From Cardinalis cardinalis (Eukaryota; Chordata; Aves; Passeriformes; Cardinalidae), in assembly GCA_014549065.1 (NCBI GenBank), contig JACDOX010000027.1:2239691-2303690 (forward strand): a stretch of DNA of 64,000 nucleotides, read 5' to 3'. The position numbers and the translations under genes were made by a program. Shown piece by piece: positions 12,276 through 27,393 of this stretch; within the stretch, counting starts at the first letter, position 1; each line of letters starts with the position of its first letter. The notes beneath the pieces are model-generated. The model made no database searches. It saw only the letters and a program-made list of their open reading frames with translations, and was not told where the DNA came from.

Positions 12276-15200
12276 ATGTTGCGTTCCAACAGAAGGCTAC
12301 CACTTAGCATAGGCAGTGCAAAGAAAGNTGTCTGAAGTAATGACTTGGCCTCTTCCAGGGCCATTGGAAGCAGAGAATGGCAGCAGATTGAAGCAGACTC
12401 AATCTATTGCTGACCTTGGCAGAGGACAGCGGATTTTAGATGGTAATAAAAGGTAAAAGACAGCTAGAGACAACCCACTGGGCTAGTAAATCCTTGTGCT
12501 ATTAGGTAAAGCATAAAATCAGCTCACAGCATCTGCTGGGGAAAAAGATGAGCTGAGATGGGGTTAAGACAGTAAATAAGAGAAGGGTCCTTTTTGATCC
12601 TGTGGCCTTGTAGGCTCAGCACCACCCGAAAAACAAAATCATGTTTGTAACTCTGCCTTGACTTTTTTGCAGGTCAGACAGGATTGCTTCTTACACAGAA
12701 GGCAGGTAGGGGAGGAACAGCTTTCCTTACAGACAGTTAAATTACTATGCCAAGAGACAATACGTCCAGTCACCTCAAGCCATGAGATACACATCCCACA
12801 GACTAAAACTGCCTCTGTTAGTTTCAAAATCCATGCATGTTCTGCTGTGTCAAGCAGTTCCTCCTCCCACTCTCCTATCCTGGTATCGGAGACATGCTGA
12901 AAACACCCAGGAATGACCTGACAGTCCAGTAAGTCTCTTCCCCATGTCATATCTAATAGAAGTAAATTGTGTCTCCTTATCAGGCACACACAGTGAGCTT
13001 TGGAGGGATGTTTGCAATTTCTGAGCAGTTATCAAGAAATGTAAATTATTAACAATCTGCAGTAGGTTAAGCAGTTTACTTAATTGAGAGATGTCTCAAC
13101 TACCAAGCATCAGAGGGAGGCAGGGCACATGGAGGCCAGTATTTAGAATCAATTTTCATTCCAGTTGGAGGGGAGGAGACAAAGTATTAGACAGAGCTGT
13201 TCTGTGGACAGGATCTGGCCCCTAAAACAGATCAGATGGACAGTTAGCTGTAAATAACACCAACAGACAGCAACAGCAAGTTTACAGGGAAGACTGATCN
13301 CAGTTATTACCTCGAACACTGCAGNGAACAAATGGGTTGCTCTGGAAGTTCACACATATTCATGATCTACGCTGCACAGTGGAAATACAAGCCAAGCTAA
13401 CNAAGGCTGTTAGAAATGCACAACCATATCATTCCACAAATGCATCTTTCCCCCTGGCACTGCACCTTTAAAATACTTGNTTCACACTCTTAAGTCTGAA
13501 AGATCAAGGTTTGTCTTTGCTTTTCCTACTCACTTTTTCTTTTTTTCAGAGCATTTAAGGGTTTTGTTTGATCAGTTGTTGAAAGGAAAATATTTCTGTA
13601 GAAGGAAACAAAGGTTCATGGTATGGCAGCTACACGCTAATTAAAAGCCAGTGAATGCTGAGGACCTTTTCCAGTGGTCAACCATTAACTCTGTTTAGAA
13701 CATAGGAACAAAAGAAGACAGTCCAACAGCCAGTTACTTCCAAGCCACACTCTTAAAAGCCTAGAGCTTATTTTTCTGTACTGCCATCAGTTCTCCCACA
13801 CTGTCTCTTCCTCTGGCACCCTTCATTTTAACACACATTTCAACCATGCTATTTCTCTCCCCAGAGTTTTGCCTCCAGCATCTGGTTCAACAACAGCTGA
13901 CAGCGATTCACAAGTCTTGCTAGACATGGCCTTTTAAAATTACTCATGCTATTGNCAAAAATTTAAGCTTCAGATGTGTATGTGTTTGTGGGAAAGGTGC
14001 AGATACTCCCTCTGTATCCCTGTTTTTATTTTTTCAGGAACACCCATTAACCAGCAGGTATGAGGCTACCAAGGTCACCTCTCCCTGGCAGCAGCAAGGC
14101 TTCCGTATTTGCATCCCCACAAGCAACTGCAGAGGTAGCTCACATTCCTCCTCAACCAGATGATGATCCCTTCCTCACCAAGTCAGCTTTCAAGCAGCAG
14201 GGCAAAGGCAAATATTGCCATTCCCCCCACCCAATGCAAATGAAAGAAACTATTCCCATTTGATTTCCACTTCTCTGCTGCTTGTAGCATCCCATCCCAC
14301 TCCCTCATGTCTGGGAGGCATCACACATCCACCGTCTCTCAATTACTCATAACAATTCAATGCATTTTAACAACATTTAAACAGGTTCTAAAAACCTAGC
14401 AATAAACTGGGAATTACCNTGGACTCCTGCTGGACCACAGAAGCATAGAGGAGGTACTTCAGGTTTTCAGAAGGCAGCACTTGGCAGATGAAACCACCTA
14501 AACACACTAAATGCCTTTTCACATCACCAATGCACAAGGTGGTTTTTACCAATTTCTGGTGTCAATGATTTTCCTGATCCAAGCTGCCCCATTTCACTTT
14601 CCATACCAGCTGACTCGGATGTTGATATTTAGCAGCATTAGCAAGGATGTGCAGCTGCTCCAAGTTCATGCAGGAAGGAGACAGCCTGCCTTTTTTGAAT
14701 TCCAAATTGATAAGAGAAGAGTCACTGAGAGAATTAATAAGCAGGAAGGTGAGGAAATGAGAAAGTGAGTTGAGAGGAGTTAGAGATAGAACACAAATGG
14801 AACAGGATAGCAGTAGGGAACAGGATATAAAGTACAAACAATACAAAGCCTGCAGTAAGGATGGCAGCAAACATCTGGTTCAGAAACACTCAGACAAGGA
14901 AACTGAAAGAGCACACAGTTTTGGTANTAACAGGTCTATCCAAATGGNGGTAACGGGCTGAAGACAAACCCTNCAGAGCCCAAGACTCTCCCACCACCCC
15001 AAATACTGTGGTATCAGGGCAGCTTTGTGNATGTTGATTGTCTTTCACCAGAAGAAAGGGGAGAAGTCCAGCTCCACGTGGTGCATTTATGAAGCAGCCT
15101 GGTGACATACAGGGCAATGAAAACCTAACAGCTGCACTCAACAGCTACCCTCCAAATCTGTAAATTGGAAAGTATTTCTCACTTAAAGGCTTTTCCCCAA

Positions 15201-15942
15201 AGTGCAGTTGCACTTACCTTGATACCTCACAAATACTAAGTTCTTGCTCTGTTACTTGGGACACTAAATCCTTTAGGCTGTGTTTACNTTCAACAGACAG
15301 GAACTGGTTTTTGCATTTAAGACAAACAAAGGTTCATTATCTATTGCTGTGAAATAAGCATAGAGAAAAAGAAACAACAGTTTGAGAAAGGAAGTTATGA
15401 CTATTGCAGGCTATCTGAATTCAATGTCAAGCGTTTTTTTCCCCAACTGCAGACTGCAAAATGTATACATATTTTAAGGAAGAGAAAAGGCTCCACCTCT
15501 GTTGCCTTCCTCTGCAGTGTTCATGGACAGTTTCAAGTCTCAACCCTGACTCTTAAATTCCTACTGTCTTTTCTTCCCTAACTTGAGTCAAGTTATTACT
15601 GGGTCCCATGAATAAAATATTTTTCTGTTCAAAGCAGCTTAGCTTTTTAATAAACAAACACACAGAATCAAACTTTGTTCTATTTAGGAAATATTTACAA
15701 AAATAACTATTAATGAAAGATAAAAACCATATGTTTGAGATGCTTCTAAATCAGTCCTGGACATATAGAGAAAGCAGCACCACAGGAGAACTTAAGACAA
15801 TTATACCAAACTCCAACAGGTCTAAGGTAAGAGCACAGGTGTGGGAGTTCTGCTTCCACTATAGAGGTGGGTAGTGAAAAGTGAGATTCCCATGAAACAC
15901 CCCAGTGCAAGCCAATCCACACCATACATGCTTATTAAAGAT

Positions 15943-15980
15943 ATAGCAGTTACATTTTTTCATAGCAGTTACATTTTTTC
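15943..15980. repeat. Perfect 19-bp tandem duplication
   Basis: ATAGCAGTTACATTTTTTC occurs at 15943-15961 and again immediately at 15962-15980 with no mismatch and no spacer, which suggests a recent local duplication. Confidence 0.95.
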
Positions 15981-17568
15981 ACAGCATCAAGACTGAATAC
16001 GCACTGGCTGAACAAGAAGTAAACTTCTCTGCAAGGCAGGATGGATAATCACACATTCATCCCATTCTTTCTCTCTACAAAGAAGCCTTTCCATTTCAAC
16101 TTCCAGCTTTAGCAGATGATTTTTCCTAATTTTTTCAGATTAATACGTAAACAGATCATGTNGCCAAATAGCAACACCACTGTCACTCTGGTTTGATTTC
16201 AGAAAAAAATATCAGTTTCTCAGGAAGGAGAGAGCTGAGTTAGATATATTGTTCTGGTAATTTTTGTTATGTCTACATAATTNATAGCTATTTGTAATTT
16301 AATTTTATTTGACTCAAAATAGACTTCTCTCANCCTATAGTTAAAATGCTTGTTTCTACAAGATTTTACGCAATGGAGGCCAAGCAGAATTTCTATTTGT
16401 GTCCAAAGTAAGACAGTGCAATGCTGTAGTACAGTAAAAGCAGCAGAGTTTGTAGAAAAATACTATAAAGATTATTGTACAGCTCTTATGTCCTGGGTAT
16501 TCCAGACATACANGATTTAAAGGAAATTTTGTTGTTCTCTTGATCCTTTGATGTCTTAAAAAAGCAATCATAATATTATAACAACTCAGGGCTTGGCTAA
16601 AATACTCTGACACCATTTCNTCAGTATCAGAGGGCCTGTACCAGAGAATTTCAGATCAACAATCTTGAGAACAGTTGGATTAATATTAAAAATTAAACAA
16701 GAAACTTTTCATACAAAATAAAAAAGGCTCCTACAACAAAACACGCCACACAAGAAAAAACCTTAGAATATATAAATTCCTTCACAATCCCAGAAGGAAC
16801 AGGAACAGACTGTGGAAGACAATGCAAGTCTAGCAATCCTTGCCCCTGGAAAGCCTGGATCTGAGACACAAAACTGGGCTTAGCAAACTTGGGTCAAGTT
16901 CAGGAAGAGGAGAACACAACTGTCACAGGATAGCACCATGCCAGAGAGTGTCAGAACAATGATGCTGCATCCAACACGTATTTTCTGACTCTGCTGCTGC
17001 CCCATCCNAGTTACTGTGGCCATGACAGCTAAGGGAAATCTATCACCCTTGTGCAGAAGTACATGCACTCCTCCAGTAATCCAAGTATCACCTGTCCTCT
17101 TGAAATGCTCAGCTGATCCCACTCCCAAGGTCAGCAGCAAAANTCCCAAGTGACACTGGAGCAGGATGAAACCAGCCAAGACAATTTTGGTGTTTGTTTG
17201 CATATTGAAGCAAAAGGAAATTACTATTTCTTTCTAATAGGAGACACATCACTCTCCCCAAAACAGTGGGTAAAGGAGAAGAAAAAAGAGGACTGAAATA
17301 CTGTGTGAATCATCCACCAGATACTCAAATGGAAACAGCTTNTACAAAAACTGTAAGATTACGGAAGAGACTCCCCACAACACTTCGCCCCAACAGCACC
17401 TTTAACTTCTGTTACATTATCAGTGTCAGTTAAACTAGACAAGGCTTGGACAAGAGAGACCTTGATAGTTATAGAACAAGCATCTCTAGCTATAAAATGC
17501 TTTCTACTGAAAATGTNCTTTGAAGACTAATTTAATTATTGTGTCAGAAGTTTCCTTGCTTTTTTTAG

Positions 17569-17615
17569 TTAGAGGAGCTCACAAGCCATTGAGGCTATTA
17601 GAGGAGCTCACAAGC
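17569..17615. repeat. 18-bp direct repeat with 11-bp spacer
   Basis: TTAGAGGAGCTCACAAGC occurs at 17569-17586 and 17598-17615 with no mismatch. It is part of the same class of short local duplications. Confidence 0.95.
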
Positions 17616-19866
17616 TACAAAGAGGAAACTATTCCTCTTCATAGTTTCTTTGTGGCATTACCAGTTTTATTAGGAAATGGAAGTTTCTTATTTTCTGTCC
17701 TCCTTGAAGTTTTAATACAACATACAAAACCTATTACAGTTTTCTACAATCACTTGGCAGCAATACCAAATGTATGGGCAGAAAACTGTTTGGGGTAAGG
17801 TCTGTGATCACTGTGCATCTGTCTTATTTCAAGTATTTTAAGAATTGAAAGGAGGACAAATGTCATCTTTATGACTGAAGGTCTTCTCGAAGACGTAATG
17901 CTTAGGTAAAACTTCACAGCAGAGGGTCTCTGGATTTNCTTGACCTCCTTCAAGCTATGCTCTAGATTTGAATGGCCCTGATGAAGAATTCTCTCTTCAG
18001 CACCTAATGTCCAACTGTCTGTGTTTCAGATGCAGATGACTGGGGACTTGTATTTCAAAATTGGTTATTACTTCAGCTTAGCACTGTTCTATGACTTCAA
18101 AAATACAAGACCAAAGCTTCCACATGGCCTGAAACAGTGAAGGGACTGTTACACTTATTAGAACAAACCTGGGTACATTTACTAGCAGGCACAATGTGGC
18201 TGCAATGACACCAAGCCCACTGGAAGGATGCCACCCTGGAATGGTGAGAGCAGGGAAGGAGCTGGCATACAAGGAATCATTCATGTCCCATCTCCCAGAC
18301 CTACAGGACATGCAGTGCTCTTCTCAGACTGGCCAAAGATACATCCCTGGGTGGTAGAAACAAAGGCTCATGGAGAAAACATATCTTGACAGCTATTGAG
18401 GAATGCCAGAAGATGTATCCACATTGGTTACNGGTCCAATGCTTGGGCCTCCTGTGGTGCAGGAAGCGAGCACAGATGTCTGACTGGAGAACTTGGCCAC
18501 AGAGGCCATGAATGCACTTCAGTACTCCAGCTGGGTTCCAGCCTTGGCTGCAGCCCTGCAGGTCACTGGCTAATGTCACACGCAGGAATTTGGCAAGCAC
18601 ATGCGCTTCTGCTCAGCACAGGAGACCTGTTCTCCTCTGGATGTCTGGTTGAAGTTATCTTGAGAATCTCAAAATACTTTGGTCTCAAATTCAGGTTTTT
18701 TNAAACTTACTGTTACAGATCTCCAACCACCAGAAACATTTATAGGCATGACAGCTTCAAGGGCTGAGTCTTGTTTAAACCAGTGGCTTAGCTGGTTTGG
18801 GGTTGTTCTTTTTAAATCACAGAATGAATTTCCTGTAGGCAATCTGATACCCTACCGGGAGGAACAGCCACATGACATGGGTGCTCCGGGAGACGTGAAA
18901 CACACCTATATAATAAGTGACACAGGCCTGGGACCAGCCTCCGGCAGTGAGGCCACCTGGCAGGGAAACAGCAGCCGCATGCGAGCTATGTACNGGGAAC
19001 AGTCCCTGGTACAAGCTGACTTCCAAACCCTGTATGGGCACTGTTGNATGCTGCGCAAATCGGCTTGTGGCAAGAACAGTGCTTGATACCAACAACGAAA
19101 CACCACAGCCAGCCAGACTCCTGTGCTTGAAATATACTCTTGCACTATTTAATTGATTAGAAATACAGTCACTATAGCTTCTAGCCATGGGTTCAGCAGC
19201 CCATTTCTCCCAGCTGGTTCACAGAGCCATTAAAAAAAGGAAACAGTATTGATTCCTGTGTACACCAACCATCTTGTTCAATACTNGGCTTGTCTAAAAG
19301 AACAGGGAAGTGAGAACAACAACGGGTTTGCTGCTTACCCTCACAAGAACTCTTCTTTCTTGTTACATTGCACNCCACAATATTATCTCAAGGTGGTCCA
19401 TATTTTCCCACTTCCCCTCCTTGATTTTTATTAGTCTGAGGTCAGCATAATGGCATTTGTCAATAACTGAATAAACACCATTTTTTGGCTTGAAGTTATC
19501 ATACACAGCAATAAAGGGAAATGAAACTCCAAACAAAAAGATGACCATTGCCAGGATAATGCTTCAGAATATCACAACAACCAGCTTGCAAATTAGGAGN
19601 TTGCCTTCAAACACAGGCAGTATCATTTATTTCTCGAAAAATACCATTGAGTTTGAGGTGTAAATACATGCACACACACCACTTTTTGAAACCACTGTTT
19701 GCACTTTCTAATCCACATGCTAAACACAAACACAGATCACTAAGCAATTACCCATGCCCTTTGCTTTTCCTGTCTCCAGAATTGTTGTCAGTGGTTGTTT
19801 ATCTACTTCTCCCATATCATTTTGTNTACAAAACACTTGCCTACGCAATTAATACAGATTTTGTGC

Positions 19867-19902
19867 TTAACACCTGTATAACAGTTAACACCTGTATAAC
19901 AC
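19867..19902. repeat. 18-bp tandem duplication
   Basis: TTAACACCTGTATAACAG (19867-19884) is followed directly by TTAACACCTGTATAACAC (19885-19902); only the last base differs. Confidence 0.95.
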
Positions 19903-21338
19903 TTTTTTCTAAAAGGATTTGACTCTTAAAACCACATAAAAATGTCTGTTCATGTCAAAAAGGGCATGTGAACACAAGTTAGATTTTAGAGCNCAGGAAA
20001 GACCATGGGAAACAACAATCAAGGCAGACCAAGCCATTGGTTAGGTTTAGCCATGCTTCCCACTAGTAACCTCAATAATTGCAATCCTTGGGCCATNCAT
20101 TCAGGTGTGTTCACACCTCATAAAAACCAGACAACAATGTTCATGCCCGCTTCTTTGAAGANGAGGCTTTAGGCCATCAGGTTTTTAGAAGAATTAATGT
20201 AAGCTGTGATCAAAAGGGTGTTGTGGATGAAACTAGTTGGGGATGACAACTTCATGGCTTGGTTTCCTGGTCACAAAATCTTATTAAGGAAATCCTCACC
20301 AGGCTTCTCTCTCATCTACCAAAGAATGAAGGAAGGAGGGAAAGAAGGAGCAAAAGCATCTGAAATCACAGAGGTGCTTTCAGAATTCAGATGAAAGTCA
20401 TGCATTTTTCAGCCACTACAGCATGTACTTTTTTTAAAAACAACCAGTGCATTCATAGCTCCCTTTTCCTACTCCTTTCTTTGGTATATTATATGGGTTA
20501 GCGACAGTATTTGTGGAAAAGCTTATTGCTGGAAACCAAAGGACCGCGACCAACAGCATTCACAGCATTTCTTATTTAACAAAAAAAACCCTACCCTTAC
20601 TTTTCATCTTCCACTCCAAAATCAACATTTTGGAACCTAAATTAGTGGAACAAGCTCCTGAGGGATTTCCTCCCTTCCCCTGGTCTTGTGCTCCTCAACC
20701 ATATTAGCAAACATAAAGAGTGTGCAAAGGGGAAGACGAAATGCCAAAAAACAGAGGTCTCAAATACTCCCCCAGAGCAAAGCCTGCAGCTAGGCAGCCT
20801 GTAGAAATCCTGCCTGCAGAACAGCTGAGAGAAGATCTCTGCAACAGCCCATCCCAACACAGCTCTTCACCGGCTGGTGCTTCACNGCTCAGACTGCCAT
20901 GGTACTCCAAGCACCACAGTAAGCTCGCCGTAATTTCATGTGCTTTGGCCTTTTGGCTACAAATGAACTTGGCAACAACAGAGACCAGAGTTTCAAGCTG
21001 GAAGTTCAGTGTTTGTATGGGTCTGTCCCTGCTGGAAATCTGGCAGGATCATTTATCAGTTGATATTTTCAAAGCATGATGATGGATTAATTTATTCCCA
21101 TTCATTTACTGGCAGTTACAGAAGTTAACAAGAAGAGATCAGTTTATGAAATCTGATTCATTTCCTGAAGAGAAGAGACTGAATTCTTTGTTGGAAACGG
21201 ATTAGTGTCTATACATTGTGTAACCAACCCCTGTATGTAACAGATAATGCCAAGTTTAGTGGTCTACCACCCACTGTAGCTGACACTCTTAAATGACCTG
21301 CTTTCTCTGCTTGCTCCTGCCTGAGGGAATCCAGCATA

Positions 21339-21369
21339 GGTCCATTTTCTAATGGTCCATTTTCCTAAT
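21339..21369. repeat. 15/16-bp tandem duplication
   Basis: GGTCCATTTTCTAAT (21339-21353) is followed directly by GGTCCATTTTCCTAAT (21354-21369), identical apart from one inserted C. Confidence 0.9.
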
Positions 21370-24300
21370 GCCAGCTCACGCAGTCTCAAAAACTTCAGAT
21401 GTAACAGAACTTAGAAAACTTGAGGTAATATCAGACAGATCTAAAAGTCTCAGGTGCTAAGGCAGCACACATGACAGCCCAGGCAAGGCTTTGGTAGACC
21501 CAAAATACTCTTTTTGGGCTGAATTGTAGTTGCTCTGACAGAATGGGACATAGGTCTCAATGGAGCAGAATAAAATACGTGACTTGACTGCTGCAAAAAG
21601 TATTAACTTCTTAATTTCAGTAATTAAATTATATCAGGGGCCAATAAAATCAAAGGTGTCAATTTTGATTTGCCAGATACATTACCTCTTCACCCTCTGC
21701 CCTCAGCACAATTAACGTTGACACTGCTCTAGTCCTCTTTTCCCCATGTTAGTACTACCACATTGCCCTACTTAGATCTCCAGTTTTTATCAGTATTTGT
21801 TTCTGCCTATGCTAAAGTAAATTGTTCCCATGGCAGATTAAAAAAATAGAGAACAGTTATCTCTAGCAGAAAAACACAGGCATATTCAGCAAAAATCCTT
21901 TCACCTCCCATTAAGCTCCTGCCCAGGANAAAGCAGGCTATGGTGAAGCCTGATCAAGCGCCACAGGAGCCTCAAGCAATGGGACCAACATGACAAGAAC
22001 AGGCACAAGGGCTGTATGCATGATGTTGGAGAACAGCACAGGCATGACCTTTCCTGCTGGACTTCCAGTAACTGCAGAANGGCAATCATCTTTTGACAAC
22101 TGCTNATTGTTGGTGGAGCTGCTGAAAGAGTGAGTGAAGCCAAGGAATGATTCCTAAATCCAGACAAGACGTGTAGAGGACCTCCACTGCCATCAAAATG
22201 CTGCAGCTGCCTTTAGCCAACCCTGCATGCAGCAAAAGCTAGGCTGGACCACAGGCCACATGCCATAAAGCTGAAAGCATCTCCTTGGAAATCCTACTTT
22301 TATTCTATACAACTCAATGCACATGGTGCTGCAAAGCATGAAGCCTTTGAAATGTCAATTTGAACCATTCATTGGATGACTCCACAGCCCACATTTGCTC
22401 TAGCAAAACAGAGAGCTGAGAGAAGAGGCTGAGTTTTCCTCTGNATTGGATGGGGAAAAGGAATGGGGTATGGGAATGAGAAGATACTGATTAATAACAC
22501 TTAGGATCAAGAAGAAAATTATAAAGTAAGGATCATTTGGCACATAAGCAAAATGAGTGCAAACTTTAAGGGCCCAAAGTGTTCCACAAAGCAGATGCAC
22601 CTCCTGCTTAAGAATATAACTAAAGCTTTATTTGCTATTATAAGTGAATTTGAAGCCAAAGGTAAATTCACCACATTTGCACTCACTGCTAGAGGTGCAA
22701 AATCTCATTATCTCTCACGTTCTCAACATGGGCAAGGATCTTCTCTCCTTATGCCTTCAAGACAAAGCACTGTACTTGTTCTGTCACCTGAATCCAGATA
22801 ATGCAACCTGATGGCAAAATAGGCCACTTCACATTAGGACAGCCTTTTCTCAGATTTCTCTCGACAGGACTCCACTCCTAATGAAACCATGATTANATTC
22901 CTTTAAAGGTCAAAAGCATTGCTTTCTGGGGCTGATCGATCACTACTGTTATTGCAAAAACCTGCTAAGTACATTGATCTTTCACCTCACAATAGGACAG
23001 TATGGTACANGACTTGGAGGATAAAAGACAACATTAGACAAAACTTTGCAGTAAACTTGGCAGCAGAAGAGCAGTGCTTNCTACCCAGAACTGTGCTTTG
23101 GCATCGCCTTCGATTCAGTGCTCCAAACCTTAAGAGTTCCCTGAAAAACTTAATTTAAGTGGTGAATACACATGACGTGACAAGCAAAGCCCATATGTTC
23201 AAAGTCTGGCCAAGGTTAGTTACACAATGCTATTTCCTGCAGCCTGACTAAGAGAAAAATTGAAACAACACGTTTTTTAGCCCAGCCTCCACAACTGTTC
23301 TCCCTCTCATGAGGATGAAGGCAGTATTGTGTTCATCTCAAATTTTGGCACAGTCTAATTTGTAAAATGTATTATTTGTTTTCTGATAGTTCAATATCAA
23401 TTTTGGCCATTATTTATGTGCAGTTTCAAGCCATCAGGCATGCAGATTGTGACATATGAAGAACCCNAAGAGATGCATATGGCTTTGTGATCATGTAAAG
23501 GTCCCTGCCTGGAGGGTTGTCTGGTAAACTTGCCCTCTCCTGCTTCTTCTTTCACAAAACTGTCCCTTTCCTTCTCCAGGCTTGCTCCAGCCACTCACCC
23601 AAACTGCTTGCAAGGGTAACTTCAATTCCTGTGTGGATGTTTGTTTTACAGTTTTTCCATTCACATAATTTCTTTACCTCACAAAAGNATAAAGAAGGAA
23701 GCTTTGTTTTCTCTTTCCTAAAATGCTCCATATAGGACAAAGCTCTGCTGAGCAGGATGCACCCTGCTGTGCATCCTCAATACTCCATGGCTCCTACTCC
23801 CTCCCATGGCGCCCCATCCCATCCTGCCACATCCATCAGTGCATGGCTGCATCCATCACTCCTCACACGGTATGCAGAAGGGAAAGAGCTGTGTTTTTTT
23901 CTTGCTTCTGGTCTTGCAACAGACTGCATTATGGACTGCTGCAATTCTTATCAAATNCCTGGGCAAATAAATGCAGATACCAGAAGCTTTATAAAAACCC
24001 ACTCATATTTGGGCAGANTGTGATGAAGCAAAAAGAGCAAAGCAGTGGTTTTAGGTAAATAACCCTTCAGTGTCTGTGAACAGAACACAGTGATGCACAG
24101 AAGACACTTGTACAAAAGCCAGTTGCTCCCCTTAGGGCATTGCTCATCATTTAAGAAGCTTTTAGAGCTCCTGACCATGGAAGCACCAGGAAGCACCAAC
24201 GCAGTGCCTGCATTATGCCCCCCTACTCTCTCCTTTCTATTTGATCTCTGAGCTGCCAAGTATTTTCTGACTTCTCTCAGGGCTGTTACAAACACCATTT

Positions 24301-26262
24301 TACAAAACTTGTGCCACTTTTGAGCAATTCTCTTCCATGTAGTATCACACAGCTAAAAGATCTTGCTGGGAAATCTATGCACAGATCAGTGTTGGCAGAT
24401 ACCACACAGGCACCAGCGCAGCTGGAAAGAGGGAAAGAAAAGAGTCTGTCTCAGTAAACAAAATAGTGTAAAGTAGCTCAAACAAGCTACTGACATATTT
24501 CTATTGTGCTACAATGGTCACATGCTATTTGAGACCTTCAGTCTGNTAAGTGACCCACAATGAAAGGTCAGCCTTACTTAAATAACTCAGTAGCTTCAAA
24601 ACTGTTGCAATTGCTTTAGTTTAAGGTATTGCAGCCATTTTGTGTTGCAGCATCGCTGCCTCTTCTAGACATCCTTATCTTGAGGAGAAAAACCAACAAG
24701 TTTCCTGCAGCAGTGCATTTTTAGTTATATGCCATCTCTGTACTGCATGGACTCCATAACTGGCATTTGTTTTTCTTTCAGGGTCCACAGGCCACACACA
24801 GAGGTGGCATTGTGCAGGCAGTCCCCTCTTGGCGAGAAGCACTGTTCAGCTGCAGAACTGGANAGACTGCAGGGGAAGGTCACCAAGCCTGAGAGATGAG
24901 AGACACTGATGAGAGATCCAGTCTCTGTGTAAACAGATGCCAGGGAAATNAAGATGGGGTCAGGGAAGACAAGCAGAAAAATGAGAACTGGTTAATACGG
25001 AAAGCAGATGCATCATCCCAAAACTTGCTGAATCAAGAACACTGTTCAGCAACAGGCAGAAAAAGAGGCTACCAGAAGGCAAAAAGAAGGTGTAATAAGT
25101 AGCTCTTCTTATTTCAAATAAAGCCTGTAAGATAAGACAAATTCACCCACATCTTTTATAGAAGGAATAATCTCTAAACCAGAGAGGGGACTAAAAGCCA
25201 TCGTACCTCTCACTTGAAAGGCTCAAGCACCTAAGGTTCCACTCTATCATGCTGCCCAACTGTGCCACTGAAGCTGGGTCCAAGTCACACCAGAGCACAT
25301 TTGTGCAGCTGTTGTCTTGCAGTTAAGACATGAACTTTGTCACACGGGCCCATTAGCTCAGTACGACGCAACTNAAGAAGTTTCATCAATCTGTGCATTG
25401 ACCTATGTGAGCTAGTAGTTTCAGGACAGCTCAGATCAGAGAGATGATACTAAATGCTTGTGCTTTAAATCTTTAACTGACACACAGGAGGAGAGCATCT
25501 TAAGGCAATGGACCCACAAGCTCGGACAAATTTCAAGAGGTGNTGGCAGAAAGCGGTGCAGAGAGTTAAAAAAGCACAATATTGCAAGGTCTCCCACAGT
25601 TACTGAGTGGAGTTTATCACTCCCAACAAGCACTCAGCAAGACATTTTAAGTGCAAGTCTCAGATTTTGGCNTCTCAACAGGATACATGTTAGTCAAATC
25701 CAGAACAAGTACTTTTCAACATCTGCAACAATGTCTGTTTCCAAGCACTTTTGGACCTTNTCTCTTAAGCCTCTTGCCAGCATCCCCTTCTTCCTTGCAA
25801 ACAGCCAGCACTAACCTCCGCCNTGACCTTTATTGCAAACACATACTCATAAAATTACAACATATCCAAAAAATTTAGTTTAAAAACACACACAAAATAA
25901 AAGAGCAACCAAATTCCATCTACANCACTATGTCTCTTCAACTCCTATCAACAATTTTATTGGTGACTGATGTTTTTATCAAAATTTAAAGAACTTCCAG
26001 GCAGGAACAAGTCCTTTTACACTTGTAAAGAGCATCCACACCTTCTGCCTTGCTTGAGCTACTGCTCATACTGCAATCACCTGGGTGTGAAACCTACAGG
26101 CTTAAACTGATAAACATACACAGACAGCATCAAATCAGTTCTCACAGCACCTGCACTTCTGCTGTGAACCAACAGCCACANACAAGGCAGAGCAGAAATC
26201 AGTGATGTAACCCTGTGCTTAGATAAGAATTACAGACCTGTACAGCAACCACATTGCTGGGC

Positions 26263-26304
26263 AAAGCAGTCACTTTCTACCACAAAGCAATCACTTTCTA
26301 CCAC
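26263..26304. repeat. 21-bp tandem duplication, one mismatch
   Basis: A 21-bp unit starting AAAGCAGTCACTTTCTACC (26263-26283) is repeated without a spacer at 26284-26304, with a single G/A difference at the seventh base. Confidence 0.93.
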
Positions 26305-27350
26305 AGGAGAAAGGAAACTCAATTTACCAAGGGTCTGAGGTTCCTTGCACCCTGCTTGAATACAGCATTGTGTGAAGAATCCCACCTTTCCATTAGAGCT
26401 TTTTCACAGGCATGAACTATGACACTGTATGCTCAAATGTTCTGGATCTGGACAGGAAAACCACAAGGAGAAAAAGATTGCTTTTGATATACTTGAGGGT
26501 GGAAAGATCACAGTNCTCCATGTTAGAAGTCATGTCAGCACAAAGCCAAAGACAACTCTTACATTTCTTGTCACATAGACATATTCCCATTCCCAGTCCA
26601 CTGTTAGTTTAGCCAAGAGATTTTCATTTACAGAAGGTGGACATTAAGTTGTCATGCTCCCTANAAAAACTGCTTGTTAGCACACCCAGAACACGAGCCT
26701 TGGACAANAGCTGAAGTGCACATCTGTATTTAAAACCCTCAAACTGTAAATCAAACACAGCAATACAAGCTCTGCACAGTCTTTTTTATGTGAGATGAAG
26801 ACACTAATAAGATAAGCAGTCTGGGCTCACTGTTTATAGAGTAGAGTAATCTATATGAAGAACCTGAGACATCTGAGTTCAAAAAGAAGATAATAAAAGG
26901 TAATGGAGAAGACAAAGGTCTATACTCCCTTAATACAAAAAAAAATTAATTTTTTAAAAAAAACTGTGGGATAAAGGGATAAATATTTTTCTCCTAGATC
27001 TTGTCACAAAGAGACCTGAATGCCCATCTTTTAAAATAAAAGGATTTTGACAATTTTCAGTTGACTGTGAGTAGGACAACTGTGAAAACTTTTACTTCTT
27101 GTTAACAGTTCAAGGAGAACAGTTCTTGACTGCAACACGTACATTTAGAAGGTGTGTGGCATGGAAGTGAGCACAGAACTCCCACCCACAACAGGGCACA
27201 GACCAGAGCTTGTAATTGCCAAGAAAGTTGTTTACNCCAGCCTCTGTGAAAGTTTTCCTCACTTACAATCCAGCTAGGGGTAAAAAGAGTGCTACTGGCA
27301 AAGTGCAGGTTTACCATGATGACACCCAGCCCTTCCTGCCAGTCTCGCAC

Positions 27351-27393
27351 GGTGACACACGATCAGCGCATGGGTGACACACGATCAGCACAT
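27351..27393. repeat. 21-bp duplication with 1-bp spacer, one mismatch
   Basis: A unit beginning GGTGACACACGATCAGC occurs at 27351-27371 and 27373-27393 (22-bp period) with one G/A difference. Confidence 0.93.
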